From NCBI GenBank assembly GCA_963725415.1, contig CAVRZY010000245.1:1-43439 (forward strand): 43,439 nt of DNA. Reading direction: 5' to 3'. Position numbers and translations under genes: made by a program. The DNA is from CAVRZY01 sp963725415 (lineage in GTDB: Bacteria; Acidobacteriota; Terriglobia; Bryobacterales; Bryobacteraceae). Below, one piece after another: positions 8,579-15,558 of the stretch. Position 1 is the stretch's first letter. The number at the start of each line of letters is the position of its first letter. The notes below the pieces were generated by a model, which was not told the origin of the DNA, ran no database searches, and saw nothing but the letters and a program-made list of their open reading frames with translations.

Positions 8579-10345
8579 CTATTGCAATGCCGATTGCGTC
8601 AGCTTCACGGCACAGACCCTACTACCACACGCCGCAAGCGCTTGGAGAGTACCGAAGTAGATGCTGGACGCCTGGGCTTCGCTGCGTGCATTATCCACGA
8701 TGATTCCGCTAGTCCCACCAGCGTACGTGCCACCGGTGTCCCCCGCCACCCTTGAGTCGCCAGAGTTTACTGGCAGGTACCACATCTGGACATGGTTGGA
8801 CTTGGTGCCATTAGCATTGGTCTGGCCGAAGAAAAGCCTCTCCGGGGGGTTGAGTGTCGAATTGTTAAACGTGGTGAGCGGGGAGCACCCCCCACTGGCG
8901 GCGTCCGATACGTCCTTCATAACCTCAGCGGTGGTGTTCATCGTGCCACTAGGGCTTAAAAAGCCGAACTTGTACAAGGTGCTAACACCCTGGTGTCCAC
9001 CGCCGGCGTTGCCGCAAACGTATAACTTGCCGGTACTGGGGTTGGTGTAGTAGGCGTCGTCAAAGCCGCCGGCGTGGATGGAGTAACCGCTCTCAGTTTG
9101 ATATACGCCAATCTCGGCGGAGACCGGGGAGGTCAGGTCTGTCTTCGTCTGCACGACCACCGCCTTTCTCGTGCCAGCCTCATTATTGTTACCTCCGCTA
9201 AACACGTACACCCAGGTCCCGGAGTCCACGATCACCGGATCGAGAATATGGGCTGGCGTGTTAGGATAGGCGATCTGAATTGACGCCATAAAGACGAAGC
9301 CGGTATCCGTGGGTTGGTAGGCGTAAACCAAGAGACCGTCGGAAACAAAGACGCGGTCCGAGGCCGGATCGTGAACCGGGGCTGTCAGTTTCTTGCCGGA
9401 ACTCACCGTTGTCTGGTGTATGACGGTAGGGTTGGCTACCGACTTGAAGACCGGTCCGATTTTGTAAAGCACGCCGTCGTCCGCGCCGACATAAGCGACG
9501 TCGTTGGCGTAATCGATAAAGGGGGAGGAGCGGGTGTTGGTGGCACTGGAGTACTGCACGTAGCGGTCGGAGGCCGGCGTGATCGGTGAACCAATAGAGC
9601 CCCCAGACGCCCCCTTGGCCGGCACGATGTGGAAGACCGAGGCGTTGGGGTTGGTTCGGCTTTCGACGAAAGCCACTGCGAGGCCGGAGTTCGTGAGGTT
9701 ACTGTCCCAATAGAGCGCCGGCGAAGTCTTGACCGGGCCACTGCCTACTTTGTAAGCCCACATGGTATTGGGGGCAGTGCCGGGGCTGCAGATGCCGGTG
9801 TTGCCGGGGCCCCGGTAGAGGTAATTGAAGGCGACAATGTTGGCTTGGGTGGCAGAGGGAGTCGAGTTGATCGGGAAGATCGCGAAGTCGTCGAGGCAGC
9901 TTGGCGGGGCAGTGGCGTCGAAGGAGAACTTGGCGGGGTACATGTTTTGGGCGACGCCGTTGCCGGCGGAGGTGCTGCCGAGGGAGACGGCCCAGTCGGT
10001 TTTGAAGCCCTTTTTCACGGGGCGGTTGGGGAAGAGGGAGACTGGGGGTGGGGCGGGGGATGGGGCGGAGACCTGGAAGGCGGGGGCGTTGCGTTGGAGC
10101 CAGGCGAGCCAGACGCGGGGGTCTACGGGGCCGCCGAGGGTCATGGGGCGGTTGGGGTTGTTGGGGAAGATGACGTGGCGGTGGCTCCAGTCCTGGATCA
10201 AGGGGGTGTTCCTTCTCGGTCCCTGGGCGCCGGCGGTGGTGACGAGGGCAGCGGCGAGGAGAGCCAGGAGGGAGGCGAGAAGGCCTGCGGTGACGAGTTT
10301 ACCGGGGCGGGGTTTGGGCGCTCCGGGTTGGGATGATTGCGTCAT
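8579..10345 (-). CDS. Exported beta-propeller-like protein, copy 1
   Basis: 588 residues. A Sec signal peptide is clear: charged KPRPGK, hydrophobic LVTAGLLASLLALLAAAL, probable cleavage after TTAGA. A conserved segment follows (IQDWSHRHVIFPNNPNRPMT), then a Pro-rich linker (APSPAPPP), then blade-like repeats such as TRSSPFIDYANDVAYVGADD and YKIGPVF that resemble PQQ-like/quinoprotein propeller blades. The C-terminus carries a closely spaced Cys pair (ACGSRVCAVKL). It precedes precursor 1 by 17 bp, as copy 2 precedes precursor 2. Function unknown; the arrangement suggests it is made together with, and perhaps binds or carries, the modified peptide. Confidence 0.8.
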   Translation of the reverse strand: MTQSSQPGAPKPRPGKLVTAGLLASLLALLAAALVTTAGAQGPRRNTPLIQDWSHRHVIFPNNPNRPMTLGGPVDPRVWLAWLQRNAPAFQVSAPSPAPPPVSLFPNRPVKKGFKTDWAVSLGSTSAGNGVAQNMYPAKFSFDATAPPSCLDDFAIFPINSTPSATQANIVAFNYLYRGPGNTGICSPGTAPNTMWAYKVGSGPVKTSPALYWDSNLTNSGLAVAFVESRTNPNASVFHIVPAKGASGGSIGSPITPASDRYVQYSSATNTRSSPFIDYANDVAYVGADDGVLYKIGPVFKSVANPTVIHQTTVSSGKKLTAPVHDPASDRVFVSDGLLVYAYQPTDTGFVFMASIQIAYPNTPAHILDPVIVDSGTWVYVFSGGNNNEAGTRKAVVVQTKTDLTSPVSAEIGVYQTESGYSIHAGGFDDAYYTNPSTGKLYVCGNAGGGHQGVSTLYKFGFLSPSGTMNTTAEVMKDVSDAASGGCSPLTTFNNSTLNPPERLFFGQTNANGTKSNHVQMWYLPVNSGDSRVAGDTGGTYAGGTSGIIVDNARSEAQASSIYFGTLQALAACGSRVCAVKLTQSALQ

Positions 10346-10453
10346 TGGGTTGCCTCCGTTGGGATTAATGAGTGCGGGATAAGGGGAAGACGGGTACAGG
10401 CAACGAATTGCCAGAAAGCGGCAGGACAGGCCGGAGGCCTGTTCCCACTGGTG

Positions 10454-10726
10454 CTAGAGGTGGTCATTGGAGTGGAGGCAGAGAAGGGCGGATTGAAGGG
10501 AGCGGCGCATGGCGTGGGCGAAGGGGGCGGCGACCATGGCGCGGTCGGGGTCCTCGAATTCGCCGGTCAGGCCATAGAAGAAGGCGTTCTTCAAATGAAG
10601 GATGGCGACCTCGCCTCCCAGGTCGCAGGACAACACCTGGTCCGCGGCCGCCACCAGTCGCGCACCTCTGGGCAGAGGCTCTGTTCCGAAATCAGAACAA
10701 ACCATCGGATTTACCAACAGCCCCAA
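10454..10726 (-). pseudogene. PqqD-like N-terminal fragment fused to WecA-like 3' remnant
   Basis: A 90-codon frame made of two pieces. Down to ~10572 it reads LPRGARLVAAADQVLSCDL then GGEVAILHLKNAFFYGL, typical of the N-terminal half of PqqD/RRE proteins and different from the intact PqqD at 11931-12233. From 10571 onward it is the last ~40 codons of the WecA-like gene (GEFEDPDRAMVAAPFAHAM), nearly identical to 15559-15676. The junction is the right-hand end of the duplicated block. It is probably the broken relic of a further PqqD gene. An internal Met at 10705 is another possible start. Confidence 0.55.
10682..10699. promoter_or_regulatory. Operator-like imperfect palindrome 1
   Basis: TGTTCCGAAATCAGAACA is an 18-base dyad with two mismatches. 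It shares the half-site TGTTCCGAA with the perfect palindrome 85 bp away at 10767-10784. It lies inside the first codons of the PqqD-like fragment, so it could be coincidental coding sequence or a second binding site of a dimeric repressor. Confidence 0.35.
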
Positions 10727-10766
10727 CTGCCCTTGTACCGCACAAATGGGCGGATTTCAAGCGTTC

Positions 10767-10784
10767 TGTTCCGAATTCGGAACA
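10767..10784. promoter_or_regulatory. Operator-like perfect palindrome 2
   Basis: TGTTCCGAATTCGGAACA is a perfect 18-base palindrome in the non-duplicated spacer between the two blocks. It sits 41-58 bp upstream of the ATG at 10726 of the PqqD-like fragment, a plausible place for a repressor site. An imperfect second copy is at 10682-10699. No matching regulator gene is in the window. Confidence 0.45.
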
Positions 10785-10836
10785 AAAAGTACTATTCGGG
10801 CGGGGACAAACAGGGGAAGGGAACTACGGGGAGGGA

Positions 10837-10864
10837 CCTGCCCGAGGGGGGAGGAGAGGGCAGG
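10837..10864. terminator. Conserved hairpin downstream of the radical SAM gene
   Basis: CCTGCCC and GGGCAGG pair in a 7-bp stem about 33 bp past the radical SAM stop codon, with the same stem arms as at 7868-7893. No T-run follows; it may be an mRNA-end or rho-type structure. Confidence 0.3.
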
Positions 10865-10896
10865 CGAGAAGGAGGGGCTAAGCGACTACGGGCTGG

Positions 10897-11931
10897 TCAG
10901 AACGGGGTGGGGATTCCGGTGCGAGCGTAGGACTTCTCGCAGTCCAGAGGGGAGGGCCCGCGCAGGTCGCCCTCCATGAAGGCCAGCCCGGGACAACGCG
11001 TACAGCCCGCGAGATGAGCACAGCCGCTGCAAGCCGGCAAGTCGCGGGGCCGAATGGAGCGGACTTCCTCCAGCACGGGGGAGCCGCGCCAGACGTCAAG
11101 GAATTTCTGGCGGCGCAAGCTGCCGCACAGCAGCGGGAACTGGACGCAGGGGAACAGGTCGCCGTAGGGGGAGATGTAGCAGGCGGTGTGCCCGGCGCTG
11201 CAAGGGTGGCTGTTGAGCGCCTGCTCATCCGGTGGGGGCGGCGGCGCGCAGAATTCTTTGACGCTGCCCACCAGGCTGGGGTCGCTGAAAAGCTGCTTCA
11301 AGACGACGGCGGGGACGCGCAAGGCGGTTACGGAGCGGTCGCCGTTCATTTTGGGCGTAACGGTGGGATCCATGGTGAAGACGGCGCCCAAATCGGCGGC
11401 CAGGGCCTGCACGCCGGCGTAGTCGTGCATGTTCTGGCGCATCAGCACGTCGGAGACGGCCACCTTCAACCCTTGCGACTTCAGTAGGCGGATGCCCTGC
11501 ACGGAGCGCTCCAGAGAGCCCGGTATCCTGGTGATGCCGTCGTGCACCTCGGGGCGGTGCGAGTAGATGCTGACCTGCACCTGTTCGACGCCGAGGTCGT
11601 GGAGGCGCTCGGCATCGCGCTCGCGAAGCAGGGTTCCGTTGGTCTTCAGCCGGACGTTGAACAGGAGCGCGCGGGCGTGTTCGAGGATCTCGAAAAAGTC
11701 CTCGCGCAGCAGGACCTCCCCGCCGCTGAGGGAGAGGAACAGCGTGCCGGCCTCGGCCAGTTGGCTGAGGATGTCCTTGAACTCGGCGGTGGTCATCTCG
11801 CCGTGGTCGTCGCGCTCGACGTAGCAGTGAACGCAACGCTGGTTGCAGCGGTAGGTGAGATCGAGCTGCACGGTGAGGGGCACGCGGAGCGAGGCGGCCT
11901 TGTCGGAGATTTCCTCGATCAGGGAGGGCAT
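10897..11931 (-). CDS. Radical SAM/SPASM peptide-modifying enzyme
   Basis: 344 residues from ATG 11931, which shares one base with the PqqD stop (TGATG), so the two are translationally coupled. The SAM-binding [4Fe-4S] motif is CxxxCxxC at Cys29, Cys33, Cys36 (YRCNQRCVHCY), with the GGE-type motif SLSGGEVLL at 68-75. The C-terminal SPASM-like region holds Cys244, Cys251, Cys262, Cys269 and the cluster CSGCAHLAGCTRC (301-313), enough for auxiliary Fe-S clusters. Such enzymes install thioether or C-C crosslinks in RiPP precursors. With PqqD beside it and two conserved Cys in the precursors, thioether formation is a reasonable but unproven guess. Confidence 0.87.
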   Translation of the reverse strand: MPSLIEEISDKAASLRVPLTVQLDLTYRCNQRCVHCYVERDDHGEMTTAEFKDILSQLAEAGTLFLSLSGGEVLLREDFFEILEHARALLFNVRLKTNGTLLRERDAERLHDLGVEQVQVSIYSHRPEVHDGITRIPGSLERSVQGIRLLKSQGLKVAVSDVLMRQNMHDYAGVQALAADLGAVFTMDPTVTPKMNGDRSVTALRVPAVVLKQLFSDPSLVGSVKEFCAPPPPPDEQALNSHPCSAGHTACYISPYGDLFPCVQFPLLCGSLRRQKFLDVWRGSPVLEEVRSIRPRDLPACSGCAHLAGCTRCPGLAFMEGDLRGPSPLDCEKSYARTGIPTPF

Positions 11932-12233
11932 CAGGGCTGGGGGGCGGAAGGGATGGGCTGATCGGAGAGCAGCAGGATTCCGCGGGCCGCGAGATCTTCC
12001 ACCAGGGACAGGGCGTCCTGGTAGGCGGTGGCGGGATCGACCTCGAAGTTGGCGCAGATTCTGGCCTGGACGATGTCGGCGAGGGGAGTGCGGCCGTCGG
12101 CGGCCTGCCAGATCTCGGTGGCCACGGGGTTGAGGGTGAACAGGGTGGAATCGCGGGCCGACATGACGATCATCTCGTCGCCCAGCAGGCGGGCGGCGAT
12201 GGCGGGGCTGCGTGCGACGTAACGAGGGGTCAT
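11931..12233 (-). CDS. PqqD-like RiPP recognition element protein
   Basis: 100 residues. Typical PqqD pattern: YVARSPAIAARLLGDEMIVM, then FTLNPVATEIWQAADGRTPL and a C-terminal helix (DALSLVEDLAARGILLL). Standalone PqqD proteins form a winged-helix RRE that binds the precursor leader and presents it to a radical SAM partner. The start overlaps the kinase stop (ATGA) and its stop overlaps the radical SAM start, so the three genes form a tightly coupled unit. The YxxP leader motif of the precursors is its likely ligand. A longer upstream frame to 12782 only shadows the kinase gene and was not used. Confidence 0.88.
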   Translation of the reverse strand: MTPRYVARSPAIAARLLGDEMIVMSARDSTLFTLNPVATEIWQAADGRTPLADIVQARICANFEVDPATAYQDALSLVEDLAARGILLLSDQPIPSAPQP

Positions 12234-13048
12234 TTGACCAAATCCCAAGCGCTGGGATCGGGAACGAAGGCGAAGCGCCGGATTGGGATGCGGCGAACGA
12301 ATTCGCAGGCCGAATAGAAGACCGGCCGGACCAGGTCGGTGTCCGTGGCAAAGAAGAGGATGTTGCGGAGCAGGGCGTAGGCGGCTTCCACGGGCCGGAC
12401 CGGCTCGGACTGGGTGAGGTCGCCTTTGGCCAGCAGGAACAGCGCGGCCACCGGGGCGGAAACGTTGGTGCCGGCGCGCTCGAGGTCGCCGGCAAAGGGC
12501 GTGCCGAAGGCCCAGAACTGGCCGGCGCGCGGGCGCACGTAGGAGATCTCGTCGGTCAGCAGGGTGACATCGGGCGGGGCCAGGCGGGCAATAGTGGTTT
12601 TGCCTGCGCCGGAGAGACCGGCAAACAGGAAGGCGCGCGCGTTGCGAATGGCGCTGGCGGCGTGGAGCAGGAAACCGCCCTGGGCGCCCGCCAGCAGGGA
12701 GTGGAGAATGCGCAGGACCGAATCGACGGAATAGGGGTTGGGGGACTGGCGAATCCAGCCGCTGCGCCAACGGGGATCCCACTCGGAGACGAAATCGCCG
12801 CGTTCGAAGCGCCAGCGGTTGGACCTGCGAGTCACGCGGACGTCTTGGTCCGGGTCTGCGGGGGGCTGGTCGGAGGGGGTCAGGTGGATCTGGAGCTGGC
12901 AGATCCTCGGGGGGGCAGAGAGCCTCAGAAAATTGACGTAGCGTTCGCGGAGCATGCGGGAAAAGGCGGGATCGCGGGTGCGCAGGCGCACGGGGATGCC
13001 GGCGATGTCAACGACCACGTCGAGAGCGCGCGCTGCCGCCACGGTCAC
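12230..13048 (-). CDS. HPr kinase-like (HprK C-terminal fold) kinase
   Basis: 272 residues from GTG 13048. This start overlaps the peptidase stop as GTGA and has GGAGG just upstream; the longer open frame to 13399 is arginine/proline shadow sequence. P-loop GLSGAGKT at 144-151, preceded by LLHAAS (His129) and followed by LLTDEISYV with the Asp of a Walker B-like element, the layout of HprK-type serine kinases in RiPP clusters. In lasso clusters such kinases (PadeK/ThcoK type) phosphorylate the C-terminal Ser of the precursor. Both precursors here end in Ser57, so the same role is plausible. It acts between the peptidase and PqqD genes in one operon. Confidence 0.78.
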   Translation of the reverse strand: MTVAAARALDVVVDIAGIPVRLRTRDPAFSRMLRERYVNFLRLSAPPRICQLQIHLTPSDQPPADPDQDVRVTRRSNRWRFERGDFVSEWDPRWRSGWIRQSPNPYSVDSVLRILHSLLAGAQGGFLLHAASAIRNARAFLFAGLSGAGKTTIARLAPPDVTLLTDEISYVRPRAGQFWAFGTPFAGDLERAGTNVSAPVAALFLLAKGDLTQSEPVRPVEAAYALLRNILFFATDTDLVRPVFYSACEFVRRIPIRRFAFVPDPSAWDLVK

Positions 13049-13515
13049 ACCTCCACCCAGCGCCTCCGCCGCAGGGCGTGGAGGCGAAGCAGAAGGGACT
13101 GCAACCCGTCGGAATGACGCAAGGCCATGGCGAGAAGCCGCTGGGGAAGGGTGATGCCGGGGCGCGGGGTGAGGCAGGCGGCGCCGCGCTGGATCCAGGC
13201 GACGCGGCCGAGGAGGTGCTCGGAGGGCAGCGGGGGGTCGGGGCGCGGGAGCGCGTCGCCGCGGGTGGTGACCAGGGGCCCGTGGATGGCGAGCAGGCGG
13301 TGCACCGCGAGGCCGCCGTTGCGGGCCGCCAGCACCAGGTCGCCGGGGCGGAGCTGGGTGGGGTCCTGGCGGTGAATGGTGAGGATGTCGCCGGGCCACA
13401 GGGCGGGCAACATGCTGGCGCCGGAGACGCGCAGGCGGAGCTGGCCGGAGGAACGGAGGACCTCGGCGGCAAGGTCACACTTCAGCGCGTCAGCAGCGGG
13501 GGCCAGGTCGGGCAT
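13045..13515 (-). CDS. S24/S26-type serine peptidase-like protein, intact copy
   Basis: 156 residues from ATG 13515; a GTG at 13548 inside precursor 2 would add 11 residues. The core SGASMLPALWPGDILTI carries nucleophile candidate Ser34. RPGDLVLAARNGGLAVHRLLAI follows with His72 where bacterial signal peptidases have Lys, as in the SipW/ER-type enzymes. No convincing membrane segment is seen, so it may work in the cytoplasm like LexA-fold peptidases. Its place directly after the precursor, and the lack of a C39 domain in the exporter, suggest leader cleavage. Stop and next start overlap (GTGA). Confidence 0.75.
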   Translation of the reverse strand: MPDLAPAADALKCDLAAEVLRSSGQLRLRVSGASMLPALWPGDILTIHRQDPTQLRPGDLVLAARNGGLAVHRLLAIHGPLVTTRGDALPRPDPPLPSEHLLGRVAWIQRGAACLTPRPGITLPQRLLAMALRHSDGLQSLLLRLHALRRRRWVEV

Positions 13516-13520
13516 GGGGG

Positions 13521-13694
13521 CTAGGAGGTCTTGCGGACCTGCATGCACGACGCTTGGGTGGGCTGGATCTTGCCGCAGGTCAGCGCGAGGGTCTCAAAGG
13601 CGCGCTCGAGGCGGAAGGCGGGCTTTTGATACGGCTTGCGCGGCTGCTGAGCAGGCCGCTGGACGGGAGGAATGCTCTGATTTTGTGTGCTCAT
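13521..13694 (-). CDS. RiPP-type precursor peptide 2
   Basis: 57 residues from ATG 13694, with GGAGG six bases upstream. Same layout as precursor 1: QNQSIPPVQRPAQQ leader start, KPYQKPAF (Tyr22-x2-Pro25), ERAFETLALTCGKI with Cys40, then Cys50 and the ending RKTS. It differs from precursor 1 at 13 of 57 positions, with 7 in the last 19. It has no Cys29. Cys40, Gly41, Lys42, Gln47, Cys50, Arg54, Lys55 and Ser57 are shared in the putative core. It starts 17 bp after propeller 2 and ends 5 bp before the peptidase. Confidence 0.77.
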   Translation of the reverse strand: MSTQNQSIPPVQRPAQQPRKPYQKPAFRLERAFETLALTCGKIQPTQASCMQVRKTS

Positions 13695-13711
13695 GTTTGC
13701 CTCCGGGGGTG

Positions 13712-14902
13712 TTATTGCAGGTTCAGTTGCATCATCTTGACGGCGCAGACTTTGTTTGTAGAACAGGGACTCTCCGCGGTACCCAGGGTGCCGAAGTAAA
13801 TGCTGGAAGCCTGGGGTTGCGTACTGTAGTTGTCGACCACGATGCCGCTGGTGCCGCCACTCGCACGCGCACCGGCAGAAGGTGTGATCCAAGTTTGAGT
13901 GATTCGAGTCGTGATGTTCCACATCTGGATCCAGTTGTCGCCGGTAAGCCCGACGAAGAACTTGTCTCGGGTATCCGGAGGGCCGACATGGTTGGGATTG
14001 TAAAACTCGGTCATTGGCGAACACTGACCCGCAGCTCGACCCAGGTTGATGTCGTTGTTGAGAACCGCAGTGGGGTTCATTGCACCTCCACCGTTGAAGG
14101 CGAACGCGTACAGGCCGGGGGACCCGGGATAACTGCCGGCCTGGTTGCCGCAGACGTAGAGCGTGCCGGCGGAAGGACCGGTGGTGAAGTACTTGTCGTC
14201 GAAGGCGCCGAGATGGAGGGGGTTGCCGCCGCCGACGCCGACGCCCCCGTAGACCGGTGTGCCGAAGACAGGGGAGGAGGCAGTATAGGGAATCTGTACC
14301 GCGGCCGCGGCGCTGTTGCCAGCTTTGTCCTTGGTAAACGCGTACACGAATCGGTAAGAGACGTCGAGGATAGGGGCATCGGAAATGCCGCCCGAGGCAG
14401 AGGGCGTTACCGTTCCGAGAGTATTGGTAAGGTCTGAATTGTACGCCTTGACGCTTGTGCCATCCGAGATGAAGACGATGCCGGTGAACGGATCGCGAGC
14501 CGGGGCGGTGAGTTGAGCACCGAGGAAGTTCACGGTGATAGCGCCCACGAGCGTGGGGGTTCCGCCGCCAAACACGGGCTTAATCTTGTAGAGGATGCCG
14601 TTATCCGCACCCAGATAGGCCGCGTCTTCGGCGTAGTCCACAAACGGGGAGGAGCGGGTGTTGTTTGCGAGGTTGGCGTAGGTGACGCTGAGGAGGGAAG
14701 AACCGCCGCTACCGGGCGTGGCGGGGTTCTCCACGGTGCCCTGGCCAGCGACCCAGGTCAGGACGTGGAACGTCGCGGAGCCAGATCCGCTTTCCACGAA
14801 AGCGACCTTGGTTCCGTCCAGGGAAAGCGAGGGCGAGGTCTTGATGGGGCCCAGCCCACTCGATAGGCCCACATAGTGGTGGGGGTGAGGTCGGTGCCGC
14901 AC
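13712..14902 (-). CDS. Exported beta-propeller-like protein copy 2, C-terminal part after frameshift
   Basis: The homologous part begins near 14860 (GLGPIKTSPSLSLDG) and runs to 13712; the codons before that are shadow sequence. Blade-like repeats (TRSSPFVDYAEDAAYLGADN, YKIKPVF) and the Cys-containing end (NKVCAVKMMQLNLQ) align with copy 1. Together with 14758-15471 it would make one 586-residue protein, against 588 in copy 1, if a single base missing between 14848 and 14866 were restored. It lies 17 bp before precursor 2, like its paralogue. Confidence 0.7.
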   Translation of the reverse strand: MRHRPHPHHYVGLSSGLGPIKTSPSLSLDGTKVAFVESGSGSATFHVLTWVAGQGTVENPATPGSGGSSLLSVTYANLANNTRSSPFVDYAEDAAYLGADNGILYKIKPVFGGGTPTLVGAITVNFLGAQLTAPARDPFTGIVFISDGTSVKAYNSDLTNTLGTVTPSASGGISDAPILDVSYRFVYAFTKDKAGNSAAAAVQIPYTASSPVFGTPVYGGVGVGGGNPLHLGAFDDKYFTTGPSAGTLYVCGNQAGSYPGSPGLYAFAFNGGGAMNPTAVLNNDINLGRAAGQCSPMTEFYNPNHVGPPDTRDKFFVGLTGDNWIQMWNITTRITQTWITPSAGARASGGTSGIVVDNYSTQPQASSIYFGTLGTAESPCSTNKVCAVKMMQLNLQ

Positions 14903-15471
14903 CAGATGCTGTCGGAGCCCCGGTAAAGGTTATTGAAAGCGATGATGTTGGCCTGTCCGGTAGGTCCGGGAGCAGGAGTCGAGTTGATGGGGAAGACCAC
15001 GAAGTCGTTGGTGCAGCTTGGAGCGGAAATGACGTCAAAGGTGAACTTGGCCGGATACATGTTTTGCGCGACGCCCCCTCCGGCGTTGGTGCTGCCCAGG
15101 GACATGGCCCAGTCGGTCTTGAAGCCCTTCTTCACCGGGCGGTTGGGGAAGAGGGAGACTGGGGGTCGGGCAGGGGAGGGGGCCTGGGCGCCGGAGACCT
15201 GGAAGCCGGGGGCGTTGCGCTGGAGCCAGGCCAGCCAGGCGCGGGGGTCTATGGGGCCGGCGAGGGTCATGGGGCGGTTGGGGTTGTTGGGGAAGATGAC
15301 GTGGCGGTGGCTCCAGTCCTGGATGAGGGGGGTGTTCCTTCTCGGGCCCTGGGCCCCGGCGGTGCTCACGAGGACGATGGCGAGGAGAGCCAGGAGGGAG
15401 ACGAGAAGGCCTGCGGTGACGACGTTACCGGGGCGGGGTTTGGGCGCTCCGGCTGGGGATGGTTGCGTCAT
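14758..15471 (-). CDS. Exported beta-propeller-like protein copy 2, N-terminal part before frameshift
   Basis: Carries the signal peptide (KPRPGN, LVSLLALLAIVLVSTAGA) and the IQDWSHRHVIFPNNPNRPMT segment, nearly identical to copy 1, down to TTMWAYRVG. After that the frame is lost and about 30 unrelated codons follow before a stop. Copy 1 reads TMWAYKVGSGPVKTSP at this place, which shows that one base is missing here. If the shift is real, the signal peptide would be separated from most of the propeller and the gene would be dead. Confidence 0.72.
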   Translation of the reverse strand: MTQPSPAGAPKPRPGNVVTAGLLVSLLALLAIVLVSTAGAQGPRRNTPLIQDWSHRHVIFPNNPNRPMTLAGPIDPRAWLAWLQRNAPGFQVSGAQAPSPARPPVSLFPNRPVKKGFKTDWAMSLGSTNAGGGVAQNMYPAKFTFDVISAPSCTNDFVVFPINSTPAPGPTGQANIIAFNNLYRGSDSIWCGTDLTPTTMWAYRVGWAPSRPRPRFPWTEPRSLSWKADLAPRRSTS

Positions 15472-15558
15472 TGGGTTGCCTCCGTTGGGGATGTAGTAAC
15501 AGTGCGGGATAAGGCAAAACGGGTACAGGCCGTTCGTGGGGATGAAAAGGGGAAGCCG

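Larger units (their letters stand above)
7840..10571. repeat. Downstream copy of tandem duplication (RiPP block, internally deleted)
   Basis: This segment matches 10805-15676 along its length except for about 2.17 kb missing at 8126. It carries the end of a radical SAM gene fused to a peptidase gene, precursor 1, propeller 1 and the last ~120 bp of a WecA-like gene. Both boundaries were judged by eye: homology fades at the GC-rich tail near 7840 and stops abruptly at GCCGGTCAGG (10571). No transposase or terminal inverted repeat was seen. Confidence 0.8.

Noticed and set aside
9629..10336. Glycine/valine-rich plus-strand open frame of 235 codons
   Set aside because: Antisense to the propeller signal-peptide end; composition artefact.
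11931..12782. 283-codon protein with PqqD at its C-terminus
   Set aside because: The upstream part is arginine/proline-rich shadow of the kinase gene; the ATGA overlap at 12233 gives the normal PqqD start.
8388..13694. PQQ (pyrroloquinoline quinone) biosynthesis operon
   Set aside because: PqqD-like and radical SAM genes are present, but the precursors lack the PqqA Glu-x3-Tyr motif and there are no PqqB or PqqC genes.
4697..13694. Classical lasso-peptide cluster
   Set aside because: The YxxP leader, kinase, nucleotidyltransferase and exporter fit, but no transglutaminase-like B2 or asparagine-synthetase-like C enzyme is present and a radical SAM enzyme is.
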